Source: Deltaproteobacteria bacterium (lineage in GTDB: Bacteria; Desulfobacterota; Binatia; UBA9968). From it: 44,494 nt of DNA. The position numbers and the translations under genes are program-made. Shown in pieces: positions 27,781-36,006 of this stretch; positions within the stretch are counted from its first letter, which is position 1; every line of letters begins with the position of its first letter. The notes below the pieces were generated by a model. That model was not told the DNA's origin. It made no database searches and saw nothing but the letters and a program-made list of their open reading frames with translations. The DNA is taken from NCBI GenBank assembly GCA_030688735.1, contig JAUYJC010000211.1, forward strand, positions 1-44,494, read 5' to 3'.

Positions 27781-27802
27781 CGCCAGCCATAGACGATTCG
27801 CG

Positions 27803-28165
27803 TTACTTTTTCACGTGGCACTTGGCACAGTCTTTAGCCTCTTTTGTGGCGAATGCTTTTGTGCCGTTATGGCAACTACCGCAAGACTCGCCCTTATTGA
27901 GGGCAGCCATCTTCATTTTCCCCTTGGCGGCGCCTTTTTTCATTTCGAAAAGCTTCGGGTTCATATGACAATCCGGGCACTGAATCTTTTTCTCGGTCGC
28001 ATGCGATTTATGACTGAAGGTGACCGGCGGTTGAGGCTTCGTGTCCTCCAAAAGGATATCCGGCGGCACCTGCGCGAACGCTTGTTGTTTGCCTGCCCAT
28101 AGACTGAGCAATGAAAACATTATCAGTCCAGCCAGCGTTATAAAAAGTTTCGACTTCATACTCAT
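27803..28165 (-). CDS. Triheme c7-type periplasmic cytochrome (cytochrome c3 family)
   Basis: VTFSHKSHATEKKIQCPDCHMNPKLF...ESCGSCHNGTKAF...KDCAKCHVKK; 3 CXXCH, PpcA-like layout. Confidence 0.88.
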   Translation of the reverse strand: MSMKSKLFITLAGLIMFSLLSLWAGKQQAFAQVPPDILLEDTKPQPPVTFSHKSHATEKKIQCPDCHMNPKLFEMKKGAAKGKMKMAALNKGESCGSCHNGTKAFATKEAKDCAKCHVKK

Positions 28166-28244
28166 CCCCTCCCTTAGATTTTTTTCCATCAGATGACGGT
28201 CCCGTTAGAAACACTTTGGTCTATGGCTATTCCTTTTTCAACAA

Positions 28245-29348
28245 CTATTTCGTCGCACTCATGGTGTATCCGAGGTAGGTCAAGACAATCGAATACAAGA
28301 GCAAGGCAATCCCAAACACGGCGGGAAACCGGCTTCGCTGCCCCGCGGCTGCCCGCCGGTCGAGGAACGGCATGAGAATCAAAACGGCGCCGACGACGCC
28401 GAAGCCGAGGACGCCCAGAAGCTCGCCCTCGATGCCCAAAATATGCGCCGGTAAAATTTTGAGCGTCTGAAACATCGCCATGAAATACCATTCGGGCTTG
28501 ATCCCGATGGGGGCGGGCTGAAAGGGATCAGCTTTTTTGCCCAGCTCTGCGGGGTAGAAGGCAGCGAGCGCCGCAAGGATGCCAAGAGCACAGAGCCAAC
28601 CCACCAGGTCACGAAGGAGAAAATTGGGCATAAAGGGCATTACGCGCTTTGACCAGCCGCGCCGTTCGACATCGGGGGGAACGCTCATGCCATGTTTTTG
28701 GACCATGAAGAGGTGCAGGCCGAGGACAAGGGTCACGATCGCGGGAAGCACGGCCACATGAATCCCGTAAAAACGCGTCAGCGTCGCTCCTGTCACGTCG
28801 TCTCCGCCGCGCAGCAGACGCCGCACAAACGGCCCCACCACGGGTATAATGCCGGGTATTTCCGTGCCGACCCGGGTGGCGAAAAAGGATAGTTCGTTCC
28901 ACGGCAAAAGGTAGCCGGTAAATCCGAACCCGAGCGTCAGAGCCAGCAGACCCCCGCCCGAGAGCCACGTCAGCTCGCGCGGAGCGCGGTAGGCCGTCAG
29001 GAACAGCGCGCTGAAGAGGTGAATGAACATGGCGAACACCATCAGATTCGCCGACCAGGAGTGGACCGATCGGATAAGCCAGCCGAATTCCACCTCGGTC
29101 ATGAGAAACTGTATGGACTCGTAAGCTTCGGTGGCACTCGGCCGATAGTACAGCAACAGTAGGATCCCCGACAGAACCTGGACCATGAACAGGAACAGGG
29201 TCATGCCGCCGAAGTAGTACCAAATCGAATGCGGATGCACCGGGATTTCTTTTTTCCTGGCAAGCTTCTCAAGATCCTTCAGCCCGATCCTCTCATCGAG
29301 CCAGTGCCACAATTTTCCGTGCTCCGATTCGCGGTTTTCCATGTCCAT
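28245..29348 (-). CDS. Cytochrome b (b6-like plus subunit IV-like region) of a Rieske/cyt b complex
   Basis: Two His pairs, [15 protein letters not shown] (x13) and [16 protein letters not shown] (x14, b6-type spacing); [16 protein letters not shown] Qo motif. Confidence 0.93.
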   Translation of the reverse strand: MDMENRESEHGKLWHWLDERIGLKDLEKLARKKEIPVHPHSIWYYFGGMTLFLFMVQVLSGILLLLYYRPSATEAYESIQFLMTEVEFGWLIRSVHSWSANLMVFAMFIHLFSALFLTAYRAPRELTWLSGGGLLALTLGFGFTGYLLPWNELSFFATRVGTEIPGIIPVVGPFVRRLLRGGDDVTGATLTRFYGIHVAVLPAIVTLVLGLHLFMVQKHGMSVPPDVERRGWSKRVMPFMPNFLLRDLVGWLCALGILAALAAFYPAELGKKADPFQPAPIGIKPEWYFMAMFQTLKILPAHILGIEGELLGVLGFGVVGAVLILMPFLDRRAAAGQRSRFPAVFGIALLLYSIVLTYLGYTMSATK

Positions 29349-29350
29349 GC

Positions 29351-29821
29351 CTAGACTTTCTTGCTCACGACGATCTGATCCCCTCTGACATTTACCGCGT
29401 ATTCTTCCAGAGGTTTCGGCGGAGGTCCGGCGATGTTTTTGCCATTCAAGTCAAAATGACCGTTGTGACAGGCGCACCAAATTTCGCTGAGATCGCTCCG
29501 ATATTGAACGATACAAGCCAGATGCGTGCAGGCTGCGGAGAACGCCTTCAGCTCACCCGAGGGTGTATTGACCAGAATCCCCGGCTGACTGCCAAAGCGA
29601 AAAATCTGCCCGCTGTTGGCTTTCACTTCTTTCGGCTTTAATGCCAGCGTCACGGACCGGGCGGTCGATTCCGCAATGGGAGGCGGAGTCAGGTACCGAC
29701 TCAAGGGATAGAGAACGGAAAGAACAAAAGCCCCTGCGGTGGTACCGAGAAACCAGTTAAGAAAATTTCTCCGGTCCATCAATTGTTTCAGCGTTCCTTC
29801 CGCCATTGTTTTCTCCTTCAT
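29351..29821 (-). CDS. Rieske 2Fe-2S protein
   Basis: CTHLAC...[10 protein letters not shown] boxes I and II; N-term [32 protein letters not shown] overlap with upstream gene. Confidence 0.93.
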   Translation of the reverse strand: MKEKTMAEGTLKQLMDRRNFLNWFLGTTAGAFVLSVLYPLSRYLTPPPIAESTARSVTLALKPKEVKANSGQIFRFGSQPGILVNTPSGELKAFSAACTHLACIVQYRSDLSEIWCACHNGHFDLNGKNIAGPPPKPLEEYAVNVRGDQIVVSKKV

Positions 29822-31104
29822 ACCCCTTCCTTCTCGCTGCTCTTCCGTGCGTTCTCCATCTGACGTATTTTGAACACCAAACCAACGATCAAGCCCAGAA
29901 TGATGACGGCTGACACAGCGAGCCATTTGCGCCGAAAGCCCAATTCTTCGAGCGCCTTCAGCCCCCCGGCATAAGCCTTCGCGCTCACCTGAAGCCCCGG
30001 ATCGATCTCCTTTTTCAGCGTCACCACCGAGAAGGCGTGGATGGCCGCGCGTGCTTTAACCAGTGCGGTCTTCGCCTCGTTGAGGTCGAACTCGGCTTGG
30101 CTAACCTCCATGCCGGCATGCCCGGCCTTGAGCAAAATCGCATGAGCCTTATCGTTCTCCTGCCGCAGCGAGTCGATCATCGCGCGCATCGCAGCAGCGC
30201 TCTTCCCTCCCCGATCCTCCGCCGTGTGACATCGAATACACACGGCCTTTTCGCGCGTGCCAATCAGATCGTCACTCGTCTCTAAGATCTGGTGGTTGTC
30301 GTGACAGGTCGCGCAGCCCGGGATCCCCATCTGAACGAACACCTGCGAATGGCGGCTCTTGTTAAATAGTTCTCCGTTGACCGCATGGCACTGACCACAG
30401 ACATTGCCCACCCAAGAAATGCCCGGCGGAGCTGCCCCATGGTTGCCGTGGCAATCGTTGCAGGTTGGGGCTGACAGGTCGCCCTTATTCGCCATCATCC
30501 TCCAATGCACGCTCTTCTTGTAATTCGCCAACTGGTCGGTAGGAATCTTGTACGGCGCCATGTATTCGGCGTTGGCATGACACGACCCACAGGTATCAGC
30601 GACATGCAACGGATGAACGGAGGAGCGCGGGTCACTGGGTGCTTTGATGGAATGAGCCTTGTGACAAGTGGCGCAGGTGGCGACCTTGGAATCCTTTTGT
30701 TCTTTTAGCCTCCGGCCATGGACCGACGTGTAATATTCCGTCACCTGATCCACCCGTAACGCCGGATTGTACTGCCGCATGAAACGGGCATCGGAATGGC
30801 AGCGCCCACAGACGTCCACGATCTTCGTTCCAGTGGGTTTGCCGATGTATCCTTTGGCCGGGCTCATGGCGCTCATTTCGGTGTCCGAGGCATCGCCACC
30901 GTGGCAGGAAACGCAGCCGAACCCCTTGACCGCATGGATATCTTCTTTGAACAACTTTGCCGGTCCCGCAAGCCGCTCATCGGGAAGGCTTTGGTGGCAG
31001 GCAACGCAATTTTCTACTTTCGGCTGACCCATTGCACGTACCGGCAAAAATAAAATGACCGCAATTCCCAACCATAAAAAACCGCGTGATGTTGCTCTAA
31101 TCAC
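29818..31104 (-). CDS. Nonaheme cytochrome c with C-terminal TM anchor
   Basis: 9 CXXCH motifs; likely GTG start (IRATSRGFLWLGIAVILFLP) in a GTGA overlap with the upstream stop. Confidence 0.88.
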   Translation of the reverse strand: MIRATSRGFLWLGIAVILFLPVRAMGQPKVENCVACHQSLPDERLAGPAKLFKEDIHAVKGFGCVSCHGGDASDTEMSAMSPAKGYIGKPTGTKIVDVCGRCHSDARFMRQYNPALRVDQVTEYYTSVHGRRLKEQKDSKVATCATCHKAHSIKAPSDPRSSVHPLHVADTCGSCHANAEYMAPYKIPTDQLANYKKSVHWRMMANKGDLSAPTCNDCHGNHGAAPPGISWVGNVCGQCHAVNGELFNKSRHSQVFVQMGIPGCATCHDNHQILETSDDLIGTREKAVCIRCHTAEDRGGKSAAAMRAMIDSLRQENDKAHAILLKAGHAGMEVSQAEFDLNEAKTALVKARAAIHAFSVVTLKKEIDPGLQVSAKAYAGGLKALEELGFRRKWLAVSAVIILGLIVGLVFKIRQMENARKSSEKEGV

Positions 31105-32297
31105 TCCCGCCTCCCCCCGAAAGTTTGAAGATAAGCCACGAGGTCCCCCATTTCCTCTTCCGTGAAGGCAGGCCAGGTCACAGATTTTTGCCGCATCTTT
31201 TCGGCCATGCCGCTCGCGTGGTTCCACATGGCCGCTACAACGGTTACGGGCTGATCAAGCTCCTTGGCGCGCTCGAAATCCGGTCCCACATTGCCCCCCT
31301 TACCACGTACCGCATGGCACTTTAAACAGCCTTTACTGGCGAGGAGTTCCTGCCCCCGGCGGGCATCGCCTGGTCTTGCAAAATACTGGACTGAATAAAG
31401 ATAACCGACGATATCAGCCATCTCTCCGGCATTAAGTTGAGGCAAAGGGATCCTTCTGTTGGCCATTTCCTTTGTCATCGCCGGGGCCTTGTTCCACATG
31501 GCGGCGACGAATTGAACCAGGCTCAGCTTAACGGCTCGTTGAGCGAGTTCGCCGCCAACCTGCCCTCCACGCCCTTTGACACTATGGCACTCAATACAGC
31601 TTTTTTGCACGAAAAGCCTCTGGCCCTGAGCGGGGCGACCGGGAAGAAGATAGAGCGGCTGATGTTCTCCCACGGGTGAAGCGGACTTAATAAACGCGAT
31701 CAAGCTTTGTAATTCAGCTTGAGTGAAATTAGGCCGGCTGATACCCGCAGCGCGCATGGCCTCGCTCATGGATGGCCCATGATTCCACATCGCCGCGGCA
31801 AGGAATATGGGAGAGTTATACTGACCCAAGCTGTCGAGGCTCGGACCCGCTACGCCGCCGCTCCCGCCCACCTGATGGCAAGTAATACAACGCTTGTCGC
31901 TAAACACCCGCCGCCCTTCTTTTGGGTCAGCAGCTTTCTCGAAATAGTTCACCGTATAAAGGAAGGCGATCAAATCACCGGTCTCGCTCGGGCTCAGATG
32001 GGGGCGTGCTATGCCTGCTTTACGCATCTGCTCCGTCATCTTGGGCAGGTGATTCCACATCGCCGCGGCAAGATCGTAAAAGGATCGAGATCTTTGGCTG
32101 CGCGCAAGGTCAGGACCCATGGTGCCGCCAACACCGAAGATCGCGTGGCATTTCGCACACCCCTTGTCGCCGAAGATCCGCGAACCGACGAGCGGATCCT
32201 GCGTCGGGCTAAAGAGCGGTTGAGCCAGGCCCGCCCCGCAATACCATGGGAGAATAGCCGCGAGTAAAATAATTATTCTTCGGGCCTGAGTCAGCAT
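31101..32297 (-). CDS. Four-domain (tetraheme) class I-like cytochrome c
   Basis: CAKCH, CITCH, CIECH, CLKCH, each followed by GPxL/GG and an AAMWN(H/K) segment. Likely start MLTQARRIIILLAAILPW. Confidence 0.88.
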   Translation of the reverse strand: MLTQARRIIILLAAILPWYCGAGLAQPLFSPTQDPLVGSRIFGDKGCAKCHAIFGVGGTMGPDLARSQRSRSFYDLAAAMWNHLPKMTEQMRKAGIARPHLSPSETGDLIAFLYTVNYFEKAADPKEGRRVFSDKRCITCHQVGGSGGVAGPSLDSLGQYNSPIFLAAAMWNHGPSMSEAMRAAGISRPNFTQAELQSLIAFIKSASPVGEHQPLYLLPGRPAQGQRLFVQKSCIECHSVKGRGGQVGGELAQRAVKLSLVQFVAAMWNKAPAMTKEMANRRIPLPQLNAGEMADIVGYLYSVQYFARPGDARRGQELLASKGCLKCHAVRGKGGNVGPDFERAKELDQPVTVVAAMWNHASGMAEKMRQKSVTWPAFTEEEMGDLVAYLQTFGGRRE

Positions 32298-32501
32298 GAT
32301 GCCACCTCCCAAAGCGCGACGATGGCGCGCAACTTTGAGACTGTCAGTAAACGCCAATTTCCTATGCAGGAACACTTTGTCGAATCAATGTCGGGCGACG
32401 ACTGTAACTTGCCGATGACTCGCGATCCATGAAGCCGGCAACGACAGACTGTTAGGCGGGAACTATTTTTGTGAGAACGATGTTGCACGCGGGTTCAAAG
32501 C

Positions 32502-33725
32502 TCATTTTTCTTTGGGTTCCGATTTCTTGCCGTCAGCCGGAGCCGCCGAACTTTTGCGGACTGACAGCAAGTAACTAATGAGGTCGGCCATCTCGCCGCC
32601 CTTGAAAACCGGCCATTCCACGGATTCCTCCAGCATCTTCCGCTCCATCGTACCAACGTGGTTCCACATTTCGGTCACGACTTCCACGGGGGTTTGCAGT
32701 TTTTCGGCGCTCGCCAAGTCCGGTCCGACGGTTCCGCTCACTCCTGGCAAAGTGTGGCAGCCGCCGCAACGCTTTTCTTGGTACACCACGCGCCCCCTTG
32801 CGACATTTCCGGTTGGATCGATGAACTGTAGAAAGTACAGGTAGCTGATGAGATCGGACATCTCCTCAGGCGCCAGCGACGGCACGTTGTCCATCTTCGC
32901 CCACATCTTCGGACCATGGTTCCACATGGCGCCGGCGATGCCGATCAAACTGCCTTTGAGCTTGGTGCGCAGGTCGGGACCGATGCGCGTTCCTTGCGCA
33001 TTGGGCCTGTGACATTGGGCGCAGCGTTTCTGGACAAACAGCTTCTCGCCGACCTGCGGATTACCGGGGCGCACGTAGACTCGTTCGACGCTTCCGGCGG
33101 TGGTCCTAATATAGGCTAACAGATCGGCAATATCGTTTTTCCCGAACGCCGGGCGGGGCACGCGAATCGCCTCCATAACACCCGCCATCGCTTTGCCGTG
33201 GTTCCAGAGACCGGCCGTCAAGTAAAGGGGAGTAGCATATCGTCCGTAGCTATCAAGCTTCGGGCCATGCTTACCCCCTTTCCCCCCCAACGAGTGGCAG
33301 GTTTGGCACTGCTTTTCGCGGAAGAGGCGGGCACCCGCCGCCGCGTCTCCCGGCGGATCCAGTGATCCCAAGTAATAAAGAAACGACAAGAGACTTGCCA
33401 TCTCCGCTGGTTTGAATTGCGGCAGCGCGGTGCGCATTTCCTGAAACAGATGCACCATGCCGGGAGAATGATTCCACATCACGCCGGCGATATCGAGGAG
33501 CGGGCGCTTCAGGATTCCCTGCCCCAACTCAGGCCCAGCGACTCCTCCCACTCCGTAAACCGAATGACAGCCGAGGCAGCCCTTTTCGGAAAAGAGCCGA
33601 CTGCCATCGAGCGGATTGCCGGGGAGGAGATACGAGGCGGACGGCTCCGCGCCGAGAAGCGACGCGTCTTGACCGGCAAAACTAACAACGAAAGCCAAGG
33701 CAAGGAGCGCGAGTCTCAATTTCAT
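32502..33725 (-). CDS. Four-domain (tetraheme) class I-like cytochrome c, paralogue of 31101..32297
   Basis: CLGCH, CQTCH, CAQCH, CGGCH, each followed by a MWNH/LWNH segment. Start MKLRLALLALAF in an ATGA overlap with 33722. Confidence 0.88.
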   Translation of the reverse strand: MKLRLALLALAFVVSFAGQDASLLGAEPSASYLLPGNPLDGSRLFSEKGCLGCHSVYGVGGVAGPELGQGILKRPLLDIAGVMWNHSPGMVHLFQEMRTALPQFKPAEMASLLSFLYYLGSLDPPGDAAAGARLFREKQCQTCHSLGGKGGKHGPKLDSYGRYATPLYLTAGLWNHGKAMAGVMEAIRVPRPAFGKNDIADLLAYIRTTAGSVERVYVRPGNPQVGEKLFVQKRCAQCHRPNAQGTRIGPDLRTKLKGSLIGIAGAMWNHGPKMWAKMDNVPSLAPEEMSDLISYLYFLQFIDPTGNVARGRVVYQEKRCGGCHTLPGVSGTVGPDLASAEKLQTPVEVVTEMWNHVGTMERKMLEESVEWPVFKGGEMADLISYLLSVRKSSAAPADGKKSEPKEK

Positions 33726-33973
33726 CGGTCTCTCCCACGAATGGCCAGGCCCCAGAATACATAAAAGACCACGCTCGCCAGCGCCAGGAAAATCGGGATC
33801 GCCACGAGCGGGATGCCGATGGCGGCCGAGGGCACGTCGCCAAGCCACAACGCGGTGCGCATCAGATGAATGAACCAGGAGATGATTCCCAACACCAACA
33901 CGATGAAGCCGATCATCCATATCCACTGTAGTTTTCTTATCAGCTGATCGGAAGGTGAGCGCAGATTTTCCAT
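33722..33973 (-). CDS. Small membrane protein associated with the ACIII-like module
   Basis: 83 aa, two TM segments, translationally coupled downstream. Confidence 0.7.
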   Translation of the reverse strand: MENLRSPSDQLIRKLQWIWMIGFIVLVLGIISWFIHLMRTALWLGDVPSAAIGIPLVAIPIFLALASVVFYVFWGLAIRGRDR

Positions 33974-33994
33974 CTCATTTCCTTATTGGCTTCC

Positions 33995-35329
33995 TTACGC
34001 CGCGCCGTTAACCTCGTCCGGCAGGTAGCTTTTGATCCGTTCCTCGACCTCTTTAACTCCCTCTTCACGACCCTCGCGGATCTCCCAGATCGAGATGATC
34101 GGGAACACCTTGGTGAAGAGAAGATAAAATAACGCGAACAGCGCGAGGCTGCCGGCGAATACTCCCAACTCAACCCAAGTCGGCACATAAATCGTTTGCG
34201 GAAACGGCAAGCGGGGAATTGACAGCGTCGGTACGACGATAATAAAGCGTTCGAGCCACATGCCGACGATGATCGACAGCGACGCCGCGAGAACTTTCCC
34301 TACGGTATGCTGGCCAAGCCGCACCAGACAGGCCAGCGGGATAATGAAATTGCAAAGAACCATCGCCCAGAAAAATGGCCAGAATGGACCGGAAAACTTG
34401 GACCAGAATATTTTCATCTCCTCGGGTTCCGCCCCGTAATATCCCGTCAGATACTCGGCAAAGGTAAAATAGAACCAAAGCAGCGCCATGATTAGCAGGA
34501 GCTGACCGAGGTAGCGGAAATGGATCGGCTTAAGAAAAGGCTCGAGCCCGTAAGCCTTCCGGAAAATGATCATGGCGACGATGAGCGCCGCGATGCCGGA
34601 GAAAATCGCCCCGACGACGAAGTAGGGGCCGAAGATCGTGGAGTGCCACATGGGCTGAAGCGTCATGGAAAAGACAAAGGAGACGACGGTGTGTACGGAA
34701 ACAGCGACCGGGATGACAAGCACACACATAATGGCGATGGCGCGGTTGAGAACTCGCTGCTGCGCTTCCGTGCCGGTCCAGCCGAGGGCCAGCACGCTGT
34801 AGAAGAGCTTCCACTTGCCGAGCCTGTCTCTGAGGATGGCGATGTCGGGAATCATCGGCAAATAGAGGTAGGTGAGGCTGGCCGTCAAATAAGCGCTGAT
34901 GCTAGTGGCATCCCAGAGCAGCGGTGACTGGTAGCGGCCGTGACGGATGACGTTGAATATTCGGTCGGGCCGGCCCATATCCACAAGGATCTGACCCGCG
35001 CCGATAAACAGCACCATCGCCGTGATCACTTCGGCCATCCGCGTGATGGGCCGGCGCCACTCCGCCCGGGAAAGTCGCAGGATCGCGGAGATCAGGGTTC
35101 CCGCGTGGCTGATGCCGATAAAGAAAACGAAATTCGTAACGTAAAAGCCCCAACCGACGGGCTGTTGCAGCCCCGTGACTCCCAGTCCGTAATAAAACTG
35201 GAACCCATAGGCGATCGCGCCCCACAGGATGAAAACCCCCAGGCCCGCCACGGCCCAATAGAAGCCCGGCCCCGTGTGTGCGATGGGGGCGAGCAGAATA
35301 TCTTCATGACTGTCCTTGTGCTCAACCAC
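33995..35329 (-). CDS. NrfD/ActC-like integral membrane subunit
   Basis: 444 aa polytopic; IAHTGPGFYWAVAGLGVFILWGAIAYGFQFYYG; adjacent to FeS and Mo-pterin subunits. Confidence 0.88.
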   Translation of the reverse strand: MVEHKDSHEDILLAPIAHTGPGFYWAVAGLGVFILWGAIAYGFQFYYGLGVTGLQQPVGWGFYVTNFVFFIGISHAGTLISAILRLSRAEWRRPITRMAEVITAMVLFIGAGQILVDMGRPDRIFNVIRHGRYQSPLLWDATSISAYLTASLTYLYLPMIPDIAILRDRLGKWKLFYSVLALGWTGTEAQQRVLNRAIAIMCVLVIPVAVSVHTVVSFVFSMTLQPMWHSTIFGPYFVVGAIFSGIAALIVAMIIFRKAYGLEPFLKPIHFRYLGQLLLIMALLWFYFTFAEYLTGYYGAEPEEMKIFWSKFSGPFWPFFWAMVLCNFIIPLACLVRLGQHTVGKVLAASLSIIVGMWLERFIIVVPTLSIPRLPFPQTIYVPTWVELGVFAGSLALFALFYLLFTKVFPIISIWEIREGREEGVKEVEERIKSYLPDEVNGAA

Positions 35330-36005
35330 CGCCTTCTCCCTCTGTCAGATAGATCACTTTGGGCTTGGTCCCCAACTCTTCTAGCAATTTGAAAGCGCGC
35401 GGACTGCGGGCGAGCTTTGAGACCTCGCTGCCCGGATCGGATAGGTCGCCGAAGACAATGGCTTGCGCAGGACAGGCGTCGGCGCACGCGGTATTATATT
35501 CGCCGGGTTGGATTTCGCGATTTTCCCCGTGCGCTCGCTCGCGCGCCTTTTGCAGGCGATGATGGCAGAAGGTGCATTTCTCCACCACGCCTTTCGGGCG
35601 CAACGACACGTCGGGATTTTGTCCCGGTTGCTCCTTTTGATAGGTGTACCAGTTGAAAAATTTCGCGTTGTAGGGGCAGGCCGCCATGCAGAAACGGCAG
35701 CCGATGCAGCGCTCGTAAATCTGCGCGACGATGCCTTCCGGGTTGCGATAGGTCGCATAAACCGGACAAACCTTGGTGCAGGGCGGGTCGTCGCACTGGA
35801 GGCAGGGCCTGGGAATAAATCGCGTCTTCTCCTCGTGGTGTTCTTCGTCGGTTTCCGTCAGTACCTGCATCCAACTGATGGTGCGACCTTTCGTCGCTTC
35901 TTTGTTGCCAACGGCGGGAACATTATTCTCCGCTTTACAGGCCATAACGCAGGCCTGGCAGCCGGTGCAGCGATCCAGATCTATGACCATGCCCCACAAC
36001 GCCAC
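35322..36005 (-). CDS. 4Fe-4S ferredoxin subunit (PsrB/ActB2-like), 4 clusters
   Basis: CTGCQACVMACK, CLQCDDPPCTKVCP, CIGCRFCMAACPYN, CTFCHH...ACADACP. Confidence 0.92.
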   Translation of the reverse strand: MALWGMVIDLDRCTGCQACVMACKAENNVPAVGNKEATKGRTISWMQVLTETDEEHHEEKTRFIPRPCLQCDDPPCTKVCPVYATYRNPEGIVAQIYERCIGCRFCMAACPYNAKFFNWYTYQKEQPGQNPDVSLRPKGVVEKCTFCHHRLQKARERAHGENREIQPGEYNTACADACPAQAIVFGDLSDPGSEVSKLARSPRAFKLLEELGTKPKVIYLTEGEGGG

Positions 36006-36006
36006 G

